This document shows positions 13,001 to 25,000 of a stretch of DNA of 64,000 nucleotides, in pieces (the stretch's first letter is position 1; every line of letters begins with the position of its first letter). Position numbers and translations under genes: made by a program. Location: assembly GCA_013396525.1 (NCBI GenBank), contig VWYX01001339.1, positions 1 to 64,000 on the forward strand. The letters are read 5' to 3'. The notes beneath the pieces are model-generated. The model worked only from the letters and a program-made list of their open reading frames with translations. It had not been told where the DNA came from and did not search any database. Source of the DNA: Chaetorhynchus papuensis. Taxonomy: Eukaryota > Chordata > Aves > Passeriformes > Rhipiduridae.

Positions 13001-16000
13001 AGTTAAGATTTGAAAGAGTTGAGATTGATAAATCTCACGTCATAACTGGTTAAAACTTGTCCAGAAAAACTCAGATCTGTGGCCACCACAGAAATCTAGG
13101 ATTTCTGTCTGGTGGGTACTTAACCCTGGGCAAAATTTTGTCTGGAATCAAGTTACAGCCTTAATAACTGAGTCTCTGTAGGAGCGGCTTATCAAAAGCA
13201 AAAGGGCACAAACTGCAGGGTTGGTGCAGGTGGAGGGAATGTCAGGAGAGGGCTGAAGAGCTGTTGGAGCACTCCAAGGAAAATGAACCCTTCTGCTGCA
13301 TGGTGACATTGACATTCATGGCAGGTGTCCGGCTGAGGTTGTTCGGAGGTGGATTTTGGATCTGTTGTGTGTGNNNNNNNNNNNNNNNNNNNNNNNNNNN
13401 NNNNNNNNNNNNNNNNNNNNNNNNNNNNNNNNNNNNNNNNNNNNNNNNNNNNNNNNNNNNNNNNNNNNNNNNNNNNNNNNNNNNNNNNNNNNNNNNNNNN
13501 NNNNNNNNNNNNNNNNNNNNNNNNNNNNNNNNNNNNNNNNNNNNNNNNNNNNNNNNNNNNNNNNNNNNNNNNNNNNNNNNNNNNNNNNNNNNNNNNNNNN
13601 NNNNNNNNNNNNNNNNNNNNNNNNNNNNNNNNNNNNNNNNNNNNNNNNNNNNNNNNNNNNNNNNNNNNNNNNNNNNNNNNNNNNNNNNNNNNNNNNNNNN
13701 NNNNNNNNNNNNNNNNNNNNNNNNNNNNNNNNNNNNNNNNNNNNNNNNNNNNNNNNNNNNNNNNNNNNNNNNNNNNNNNNNNNNNNNNNNNNNNNNNNNN
13801 NNNNNNNNNNNNNNNNNNNNNNNNNNNNNNNNNNNNNNNNNNNNNNNNNNNNNNNNNNNNNNNNNNNNNNNNNAAGTTAAAACCTAAGGCATCAATAGAA
13901 CTATTGAACCGAAGTATTTTGTGTTTTCCCTCGTTTCCAGCCTGCTGGAAACCATGTCTCACTACACGGACGAGCCAAGATTCACCATAGAGCAGATCGA
14001 CCTCCTGCAGCGCCTGAGACGCACGGGAATGACCAGGCATGAGATCCTGCACGCCCTGGAGACCTTGGACCGTCTCGACCAAGAGCATAGCGACAAATTC
14101 GGGAGGAGGTCTGGCTACGGGGGCGGCTCCTACGGCAACAGCACCAACAACGTCCCGGCGTCTTCGTCGACGGCCACGGCTTCCACGCAGACCCAGCACT
14201 CCGGGATGTCGCCGTCCCCGAGCAACAGTTACGACACCTCCCCACAGCCTTGCACTACGAACCAGAACGGGAGGGAGAGTAACGAGAGGTTGTCCGCCTT
14301 CAACGGGAAGATGTCGCCCACCCGCTACCCCCTGGCCAACAGCCTGGCCCAGAGGTCCTACAGCTTCGAGGCTTCCGAGGAGGACTTGGACATCGACGAC
14401 AAAGTGGAGGAGCTGATGAGGTGAGGGAAAGTCTCTGTCAAAAGTTTGGGGGTGAGAAGTGGCTCGGCAGTAAGGGGTGTGTTGGAAGGTTCCTCAAATA
14501 GGGATTGTAGGGTGGTAAAATGCTGGCATGGGTTGTCCAGGGAGGTGGTGGATGCCCCATCCCTGGAACCATTCAAGGTCAGGTGGGACGGGGCTCTGAG
14601 CAACCTGATCTAGTTGAAGATATCCCTGCCTACTGCAGTAGGTTTGGACTAATTGACCTGAAAGGTCCCTCCTAACCCACACCATTCCATGAGGATTTGA
14701 TGATTATCAGGAGAGCAGGAGCTGCTTCAGGCAGTTGTTCCTGCCAGTTCCCCAAGGGTCACCATCCCAGAACCTCTCACCTGTCTTGTGGAGGCAGCCC
14801 CTGGCCCTCTGTGGGTGTCCCACAGTCTGACTGTTGAAATAGTTTTTCCCATGCTGTACCAAACATTAAGACTGATGTTAGAGCACCCGTTTTCCACCCT
14901 GCTTTTATTCAGGATTCTGATCAAGTATCAATTCACATGACTCCTCCTCCACTATTTCACACTTGCTGTAATTCCTTCCATATAGAGGGAGAGTAGGGAA
15001 TCCAGCTTGGATTGGTCAGTGCTTTCCAGTGGGATCTGCAGAGGATGCCTGTTGTCTGTTTATAGTTTGTGGCAGGGATTTGCAGAGTGGAGCAGCAAAA
15101 TACAAATAATAAAGAAGAAGCAGAACTTTTCAGTGAGAGCCAGTTGGGTGGGGTTTTTTTCAGGACTGACCTTCCTTTACTTTTATCAGCTTCCTTTTCA
15201 GCATTATGGCAAAGATGAAAGGAGGGGATTATACTCCTGAGGATGAAAGTCAGAGTCAGTGGGCTTTGAAAGCAGAAAGAAATAAGAGGAAAGGCCAAAT
15301 GTCTCAAAACAGTTTTGGTCAAAATGTTGGAAATAATTATTTTTCCCCCCAAAATCGCAACATTCCCGACGTACCTATGAGAGAACTGGGGTCCATAAGC
15401 TCCAGGATGGAAATGTGTTGGAAGTAGTTTGGAGATTTCAGGGAAAGATGTGGCTTTGGGGGGAGAGGATTAGAGATGAGCAGTGAGAAAAGCTGATCAA
15501 CCTCATTTGCTGTCAGCAGATGATGGAATCGTGCAGGAAGGGGGTGAGTACAGCAGAGTGCCAAGTTCCCATGGCTGAGGTTTGGGTTCCTGGGCAGTGA
15601 GTCTCAGGTAATGCTTTTAGGGCTTATTTAAACTGAAATGACTTTTATTTCCAGGAATATGGAAGATGAGTGTTGGGTACAGAAATAAAAATGAAGCCAC
15701 AGCACAGAATTCATTTTGCATTTACCTTGGCAAACTTGAATCTGCCTTCACTGCAGCTGGGGCAGGAGGGGAGAAGGGGAAAGGAAATATCCCATAAAGC
15801 CTAATAAAGGCTGGTTTTAATTGCCTGCCCTTCTCAGGAAGGGAGAGAGGAAGAGGAGGGGAAAGGATGTGTTTATTGCAATTGAAAATTGCTGCATATC
15901 ACAGTAGCTGTGCAACCTCCAGTTTATTTGCTTTTTAGCACAGTTTTAGCCTTTTCTGAACTACCTGTACAGACCTTGTAAAAATCATACAAAGGTCTCA

Positions 16001-19000
16001 GTTCATTCGTTCAGTGCAAGTTCTGGACCAAGTAGGGGACTAAAGTAGGGGTGTGGGGACAGAGGCTGCAAAATTTTGGGTCTTTACCTTGGAATGCTGG
16101 AGGAGCTTGGCGCATGCATATTCATTTGGGTAACTAACCATGCAGCCCCCTGCTATCCTTTATTTTTTATTTTTCTGCCTCATTTTTATGAGTGAGGTTT
16201 TTATGCTGGTAGGAGAGATTTATTCATCCCCGTGTAATGAAACTTTGTGCATTCCATATGGCAGTGCTGCACCTCATATGAATGATAGGGGACATGAGTC
16301 ATCCATTCTCCTGCTACGGCGCTTGGATCAAACGTGACACTTGCTAAAAGAAGTGTCCAGCACTGAGGCACTTGGGCTGTTCTAATGCCAGCCTTCCCCA
16401 CTCCTTGTCCCCCTAAACAGAGGAAATCAAGGCATTTTGCATCTTCCAGGTGCACTTTGGTCCGTCCCTCTTTTTGTGTGTCCTGTTGTTTCTTTGTTTT
16501 GGTAGGAGGGACAGCAGTGTGATAAAGGAGGAAATCAAAGCCTTCCTCGCCAACCGGAGAATTTCCCAAGCAGTTGTTGCACAGGTAACAGGTAAGAGCT
16601 CGGGGAGTCCTTTCCTCATTTTGGGAATCTCTGTGTCTCAGCTGCCTGTCTGAGCACGGTGCAGATGTTGGAATATCACTTGGCTTTCTGCATTGCAGTG
16701 CAGATCTGTCAGCTTAGTCATGATAATGTATGCCTTTGATTTAAGACCCATTGTCCTGCACATCATGGAACTTCCCCAGTGAATCACTTTTTCTTTTTTT
16801 TATTTCCTTTTTTTTTTTTTTCCTCCTGTGGCTTGTGCTGGCAGATTTTATTTTACAGCATTATAATAAAGCCTGAAGTTCTTATCTTAAAATGAGAACG
16901 GTTTTCCTTAATTCTTAAATTGTTTGTTGAGTGTGGCAAATAGATGCGTATCTGCATCTCTGGGTATGGAGAGAGAGAGATAATGTGGATTTATATATTA
17001 AAAAGTATATGAATAGTCAGGAGACACAGCTATAGCTGGTACCACTGCAGCCAGGAGTTGGAAGTCTTGTCCATCCTTTGAGCCATGATTCATGTAAATC
17101 CCAAGGGAGGTTGAGGGATGAGCAGAGCAGCTGGGATTTTACCTGGAAGGAGCAGTGGTTCTGGGTGCCCTCTGCTCTGAGCCTTGTCTCTCACATGCAG
17201 ACAGGTGAACTCACTGCAGTGCTGCCACTTCTTCCCTGGGTGTGTTCCCAGAGCTTTACACAGAGGGTAACAAAGTCCTGCTGCTCCTCCGTGGGCTGGG
17301 GTGTTGTTATTTCTCCCTTCCAGGCACACAGCAGAGCTCGTGGGATCCTCAGAATCATCTTGGCTGGAGAAGCCCTCTAAGACCATTCCCCAAAGGCCAC
17401 CACTGATCCGTGTCCCCAGGTGCCACATGCACACGGCTTTTAAATCCCTCCAGGGATGGGGACTCCACCACTGCCCTGGGCAGCTGTGCCAGGGCTGGGC
17501 AGCCCTTTCCAGGCAGGAATTGTTCCCAGTATCCAAGCTGAACCTGCCCTGGTGCAGCTTGAGGCTGTTTCCTCTCATCCTGTCTCTTGTTCCCTGGCAG
17601 GGAGTTGTGCAGAGCCAGAAGGTCCCCCCTGAGCCTCCTTTTCTCCAGGCTGAGCCCCTTTCCCAGCTCCCTCAACCCCTCCTGGTGCTCCAGCCCCTTC
17701 CCCAGCTCCGATTCCCTTCCCTGGATTCACTCCAGCCCTTCTTGTAGGATGAAGACCTGATGATAAATCCCAGAAAGCTCAATCCCATGTTACACCTCTA
17801 AGATTTGTTAACTATTTAGCCCAAGCTTGGATAAAGATCTTGAAATAGATAGTTTTTAAGGTTCCCTGATGCCTGGGAATGCCAAATCAGTAGGAGGGAA
17901 GGTGTTCTTTAATGGTATTTCCAGGATTTGAAATGTCACAGGAACCCACCTGTCTGCGAGCTCTGGGTTTGCAGACATGGCAGCAGTTGAGGTGGGCAAG
18001 AACAAACTGGTGCTTCAGCCACGGAGCCAGGAATTCCTTCCATGTCTCCAGCTCTTCTGTGATCCTGGGCAAAATGATTTGTCCTTCCCTGGTTTCAGTT
18101 TCATCTGGAAAATCTTAGAGATTAACAATTTGTGTAAATGTAAGGGATGTTATTGGCCTTATCAGATGATAGCACTAGTACTTCAAAAATTAAAGAATAA
18201 GTCTAGTCACTTAAATTGTACCTGAACCCTAAAATTTTGGTAGTTGGTGGGTCACTCTCCTACTTTTGTTCATTCCTTGCCTGAAATAGAGCCCTGGAAG
18301 AACCCATCTCTGAATTAACCTCTGTGTAGCACCCAGCAAGTCAGGCTGGCTTCCCCTGCAAGAGCAGTAATGCACAGAGGGGAAAATGGCACAAAAAGAG
18401 TCTTGCCAAAAGGAGCCAATGTTGGGGGTTTTTTTGGTCAGTGGGACTGCCACATGTGGGGTCAGTTGAATCAGAATCACCACACCAGATCCAAGTGTGT
18501 ATCAGTGAAAGGAATGGGTCTAATTAAAATTAACTGGGTGTCTTGGTGCATGTGTTTGATAACCCTGCAAAGGCAAGAGCAGTCTCTTCACACCAGCTCC
18601 TCTCACTCCTTCCATCCTGAGCCTGTTCTCTTGGATTTCAGTTGGCATTAAGTTGGCATTTAGCCTTTGGGAAACTCTTGTTGTTTCCTCCTGTGAGTCA
18701 ATGACACCAACCATCCACTTCAGCCTGAATTTCACACCCTTCCCACTGAGCCCTCCTGTGTAACACGAGGGGGATCCACAGTGTGCTCACAGAGGCACCA
18801 GGGAAATACCAAAGGGTGTCACTGGAGGCAGTCAGTGGGACAGAACGAGGGCTGAGCTGAAGGCACTGGATATTATCTTGTTCTCAGGCCAAATCCATGG
18901 GAAACCAGTAGATCTTTGCATCTTTGTCATCCTCCCTGTGCTTGGTGGGGGCTGATTCATTTTAAATAAACCTTGTGTAAGCAGGTGTGTAGCACGTGCC

Positions 19001-22000
19001 CCTCCTGAGTCCATAGTTATGGCTTATCTGAGAGAAAGAGTAAATCTCAAAGAGATGTTTGGAAGGACCAGACTAAAGATGGTGCTCAGCTCTAGCAGGG
19101 AGACACATCAGCTTCCTCTCAAAAGCAGGGAGTGGTGAGGAGTGACTGAAATAGTGCTGGGGACAGAGATCTGGTTCAGTGTCCCGGGGCTCTCCCTTCC
19201 AGAGCTGTCTCAGGCCTGTTGAGTGCTGGCCGACTTGAGTATTCTTCACATGTCTCCAACGTCCCTTTCAGCTGGGGAAGAGACTCCCAAGGAATGCCTG
19301 GGAATCACTTCTGGTTCAGTAAAAAACCAATTTGTATAGGCAGAGGCTTTGCAGTTTATGATCCCAAATGGCATCAGCTCAGGATTTACAGGCTTAGTCT
19401 TATTGGTAAAGATTTTCTGTAAAAAGTTACTTATACAAGAGAAAAATAGAAAAATTAGCATTTAGACTTCATCCCTTCTGCCCTGGGAAGAGGCAAGAAA
19501 GAAATGAAAAATTTATGGCTGGCTCTGTCCAGGAGGGTGGCTTGGCTTGGCTACCTCTGCTGGCAACTTCTCCTTTTAACCTCTACTAATTGTCTTTAGT
19601 ACTCTAAAAAATTCCATGTTTCCCCAGTCCTTATGACCTCATTTATCCCCACTCTGTAACTTGTCATGTTCTGCCCTTGATCAAGAACCTCTACTGCAAC
19701 TGTGACCCCTCGAAACTTCCTTTTTACCTTATTTTACTAATTCTTCAAACTGCACTTTCATTCAGAAACACTTCTCCTTTTTCTCATCTTAATTCAAACA
19801 TTGCAAAGCACTCACAGAATCCACATTCCTTCACCAGCCACAGTCACACGGAGCAGCTCTGCATCAGTAACCAGCTTTTCCCCTTGTTTTTCCTGTTCTA
19901 GCACAAGGGAAGTGATGGAGAGGGAGGATGCAGGAGAGAGGAGCACAGAGATGAAGGTTAAAGTCAGCTGTTGCAGTAGAAAAATGTTGAGGCTCTCTTA
20001 ATCCTTGTAAAATTAGCAGAAACTTTAAAAGTCATTTAGATAATGAATCTGACAGGAAAACTTAAACCTGGAAGATATTCCACAGGGCTGCCTGGTGTAT
20101 GGAGAGGACAGGGCAGGTTGGAAGATAGTAACAGGGGCATTAAATAGTGACTTGAAAATAAGGGCATGATTGATAAGAAGCAAAAACTTAGCATAACACT
20201 TAGTAGTGCTGGTCCTAAAAACAGGAGCTGCTTTTTATAGCAACTTTTTTAATGGTGTCTGTAATAAGATAAACAAGAAGCACTTGGGTTGGGCTCTGTA
20301 TAAATAATCTCCTACTGATAAGAAAAATGACAGTATAAACAGGAGCTAATAATAGTTCCTGCGGAATTTCCTGCCTTGGTGCTTGGAGCTCCTTTTAACA
20401 TCCCTACAGCCTGCTCAGGCCTGGGGGTTCAGCCCCACGTGGGGCAGGTGAGCTGCCAGATTTTTATCAAACCTCATTTGGAGTCGTGTGCTGCAGCTGG
20501 CTTGAATTGCCACGAGAATCCTACCTGGGCACCAGGTTGTGGTCAGAAGGCAAAGGATGAAGAGAGAAATGTAAACTTTTCTCAGAGATGCTGTCTGAGC
20601 TTCCAAAGTTAGATGGAGGGTGGGGGAAATGTTTTCAGGAACGGATGTCTTTCAGTTCTGTTCTGCAGTAAAGGAGAGAGGGAGGAGAGCGCAGGGATGA
20701 GCCCTCTGCAGATGGGCTAAAGTGGTTTGATGGATGATGCCTCTGAGAGGTTTGGAAATATTACCTTTGCTGCTTTTTACACATAGGGAGTGAAGGAATA
20801 AAAAAACCCCAGCCCTTATTCTCCTGAGGTTACAGAGCAGAAGTTTGAATTCAGTTTTCTCGATAACGTAAAAACCAAACCACTGTTTTAAAAAACCCCA
20901 AAGCCATCAACAATAAAATGCAGAAGTCATTTTTTTGGTTGTTTTTAAATGCCCATAGAGCTTTGCAGGGTGCAGTTCTGGTAACCTTCCCAATTATTCC
21001 GCTTGTACAACCCAGCCCTGTCCTGCTGTCTCTGCCTTAATCGATAGGAGGTCTCCAGGACTTGGCTTTAGGTTGTGCTAAACACACGTGCAGTGGAGGG
21101 CAGCCTTGGAGCACTGCTGGAACAAATAAAATCCCCAAAGGTTTGGAACCCGCATACAGGGATGCTGAGCAAAATGCCAGTACACAGTGAAACTTAACTA
21201 GTTCCACTGTGAAGAGAATTCGGAAAATTCCTGAATTACTCTGAAATTTCCTGATCGTCTGAAATGGCATGAAACTGCATTTTGGGAAACATTTTCCGTC
21301 CTGGTTTTTTGTTGTTTTTTTTTTTTTTTTTTGTTATACTCATGACAACACAGAGAAAGATTTGTTTTTCGGTGATTTTGATCTTTGCAGGTTTTCTGTA
21401 AACAAGCTTTGCTAATCTCCTAAATTGATAGATGTCCTTTGCAAGCACTTGTTCTCTGAATCTGGGACTTTGCTTACAAAGTGAAGCATTAAAACACAGT
21501 CAGTTACTTTCTTCTCCAGGTCTGACGTATTCCAGGTGCTTCTGAAAACCTCTCCTGAAAGGAACATTAAAGACTTGCAAAGCAGAGCTGCTGAACAAAT
21601 CTGTCTGTGAAGGTGAAATCCAGTTCCCAAAGACTTGATGAACAGCAGAGTCCAGGGTTAGGAGCAGATTTTAGCTGCACATAGCAGTGGCCTTCTCTTG
21701 ATGATGTATTTTGCCATTTATTTTATGTATTTGGAAGGGAAACTCTCCCCAGATGAGTTGTGTGGGAGACAGCAGGGCTGGCCATGGGTGTGAGCACAGA
21801 CTGTCCCCTCTGTTTTGTTTATCTCTGGGAAGTGTGACCTGCTGGGTGTGTGACACAAGGAGTCAGCAGCTGAACTGCAATAATCCTTTGTGGATACCAC
21901 TTTTCTTCATTTTTTTTCTGTGAGAAAACTGGTTCTGTCCATAACCAGGTGTGTTCCTGGCCCTGCTCATGCTGAGCCCGTAGCACCTCAGCCCTCCTCG

Positions 22001-25000
22001 AGGTTCCTGCTTCAGTTGGAGAGTGAATTTCCTCAGCACAGCTGGATTTTCACTGCTCCAGAGAAGTTAATTCATTAATCTGCTTCTGGCAGCAGGATGA
22101 TTTCTTTTTTCCTGCCCCTGCAATTCTCTAAAGCTGTGTGATTGGAGACAACGTGACAGGAGGGTCCTGGTGGCCACTGTCCTGTGTGAAACCCACTCGA
22201 GATGCAAGAAACTGACGTGACAATCTGAGGGCTTTGCTTTTTATATTGAAAAGAGTGAAGGATGGGTTTGGATCCCACTGCCCTGGGATCTTGGACATCC
22301 TGGATAAGCTCTCCTGAAAGTCTTTGCACGTGACCTTGGGTTGGTCAAGCTGTTGGGATATAGTTTTGGGGCCTCTAAACCTTGCTGAGGTGCAGATAAA
22401 TTGTGTGCCTTAAAAACATCTTGCAGAAGCAGCTTTGTGAGCTGTGAGGACTCGCAGCACGTCAGAGCCCCAGCTCCTGGGGTTAAATGACAGCCACAAA
22501 AGGATCCCAATGCAGACCCAGCTCTGTTTGGGAGAACTTTGATGCAGTTCAGGATGTTGGGACAGTGGAAAGAAGCTTTTTATAATGAAGATGATAAACC
22601 ACTGGCACAGGTTGGTCAGGAAGGGTGGCCGCCCCATCCCTGGCAACATTCAAGGTCAGGCTGGACAGGGCTCTAAACAACGTGATCCAATTGAAGATGT
22701 CCCAGCTCATTGCAGGGGGGCTTGGACTAGATGGCATTTAAAGGTCTTTTCCAACTCAGGTTTTTCTATAATTCCACGAAAATGGACATGGCAAGACCCA
22801 GCTTGAGTCTTTTGGCTCCTGCTGCTGTGCCTTGCCTCGAGCACATTGTCTGGAGTGGTCACATCTGTGCCACGTGTGACAGTGTCAGGCAGCCTCTTGA
22901 GCAGAATTCGGATTTTCCACTCATGGCAGACATTTAATCTCTATTTATAATTTTTATCTGCCAGTGCTTTGTGTTTGTATCTTGGGTTGTTACCCAAACA
23001 CTCAACACACACTCATGCCCTGCAATAAGTGTAAGTGGACCGTAGTAAACAAGTAAATGACTGGAGCTGTTACCCAGTGATTAATTAACGGGAGCAGGGC
23101 AGCCAGAAGCAGTGAGACACAAACCTTTGTGTCCCACAGCACAGGACGAGAAATGGCTTTTATAAATCATAATAATAGGTCAAGAGCTGCAAATGTTCAA
23201 AACCTGGTGTTTCACTGGTGATCAGGGCATGCAGATGGCAGGGTTTCAACTAGACTGGAGCCTTGTTTTGGGCCAGAGAGTGTTACCAACTTACACTGCC
23301 TGCTTTTGGTGCTGACTTGTGTGCTCCCACAGCTCCTTGATGTAAACTTGGCGGGGTCTCAGGGCTGTGTTTGGTTGAATAATTCCACTTCCCCAGTAGT
23401 ATAAACTCAGTTTTAGATCCCACTGTGGGCCCTGGGGGTAGGCAGCTCTTGGCTGCCCCTGCTGTTGCTGAACTCTGTCAGTTGAGGGCAAGGCAATCTC
23501 TGGGAATGGGTTTTGGGAAAATCAGGGTCTGTTTTGTGGGCACAGCTCTGCTGAACAGGAGTGAGCTGCTCTAATGGAAACAAAACACACCCATCCCTTT
23601 CCCCCAGGACAATTAAAACTTCATAGCCTCCAGAATTCTGCTTTGAGGAAGAACAATTAAGAGTATAAACCCCGTGATTTTAAAAATCCGGTTGGAGTAA
23701 ACCCACCTGAATATGGTACTTGAGAGTCAAGTTGAGACATTCTGAACTTAACTACCTTCAACACACAACAAAAAGCACAATAAACCCCCACATTAGAAGT
23801 GGTAAAACTACAGGGGGCTGTTTTTCATGAGTTAAAGTTGATGATGAGAGCTTGTAAAACCTCGATGCATCTCTGGAGGGGGGAGGCAGTTTGGGTTCTG
23901 TGTGCAAGGCAGCCTCTACCTGCCCGGCTGATATCACCAGGCAGGTGGTGGCACAGGTGGTGTTGGCAGTATATTGGTACTTGGAGCACCTCCTAAAACT
24001 TCACTTCTCAGGGGAGTTTGGATGTTGTTAACCTGTTCTGATGGCTGAAGGGCCTTGTGGAAGGCACAGGGAGTTCTGAAGTACTGCTTCAGTTACTCAG
24101 CCAGCTCTGCATTTTTTGTGTTTTCCGATGAACCTACTGCTCACCTCTTGCTGCACTTCTGAACCTCTTGTTTTATTCAGTTCCTCTGCTGAGCACTTTT
24201 TCCCCTTCCTGCACTGATCCTTCATTCCCTGTCACGCTTTGGAAATAACTGTATTAACTTCTAGGAATTTTTTTTTTTGCCCTTTTTACTGTTTTCTTAG
24301 AAGTCTTGCTTTAAAAACATTTTAAAAATGTTTTGTCCCTAATCATGCCTGAGTGCCTCGAGCTTGGCTCCTGCTTTGCTGACAGGCAGCTGCCCCTTCT
24401 GGTTTGTTTTCTGGCTGTTGTTACAGCTGCTGACAGTTGGTTTGCTCCATTTCTGGGCTGATTTGATCAATATCACATAAACTGTTTTCTGTGTTTATCT
24501 CCTTTCTTATTCAAGCATTGAATGATAAGGGTTTCCTAACAATCATTATTTAGATGTAATAGTGGGGAAGGGACTTGTTCCCATTTCACAGATGAAGAAG
24601 TTTAGGGATCAGGGAAGTTGTGGACAGTTCAAGTCAGAGGTAGCTTTGGTTTCCCAGTTTTTACCCTCTTTGCCTGGGGGTTGATTTGCAGGTTCCAGGG
24701 TGTGCCTTGAGTAAGGCTGAGCATAACCCCAGGGAGAAGTTCAGGCAGTTGGGAATGGGGCAGGGAAGCTTCAACTCTGCTTTTTCTGGGATTGAAGCAT
24801 CACAAATTCCCGGGCTTTGTAAGACACCACCTTTTATCAGTAGATAAACCTCTTAAAAATGTTTGGTAAAGAAGAACTTTTCTCCTTCTCTTTGTTTTTG
24901 TTCTGTTCTGGTTTTTCACAGGTATCAGTCAGAGCCGGATCTCCCATTGGCTGTTGCAGCAGGGGTCGGACCTGAGTGAACAAAAGAAAAGGGCATTTTA

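Larger units (their letters stand above)
1082..13940 (+). other. HMBOX1: HMBOX1 intron between the start-codon exon and the large N-terminal exon
   Basis: This intron of about 12.9 kb includes a 500-N gap of unknown true size. It holds CR1 fragments at 4236, 5274, 6848, 7174, 7349 and 10871, a CpG-dense stretch at about 6140-6475, and a short GCAGT repeat near 8067. The rest (1082-4235, 7449-10870, 11066-13373) is non-coding sequence with no feature I recognise; the open frames there are short and overlapping in the way expected by chance. Confidence 0.8.
16592..24921 (+). other. HMBOX1: HMBOX1 intron dividing the POU-like domain
   Basis: This 8.3-kb intron contains an internal-region antisense CR1 at 17351-17745 and a sense CR1 at 22599-22779. 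Poly-T runs occur near 16795-16822 and 21303-21333. The remaining stretches (17746-22598, 22780-24921) show nothing I recognise. Confidence 0.75.

Noticed and set aside
13192..14199. A 335-codon open frame on the minus strand across the gap
   Set aside because: Most of it is N, and the rest is the antisense shadow of the GC-rich HMBOX1 exon.
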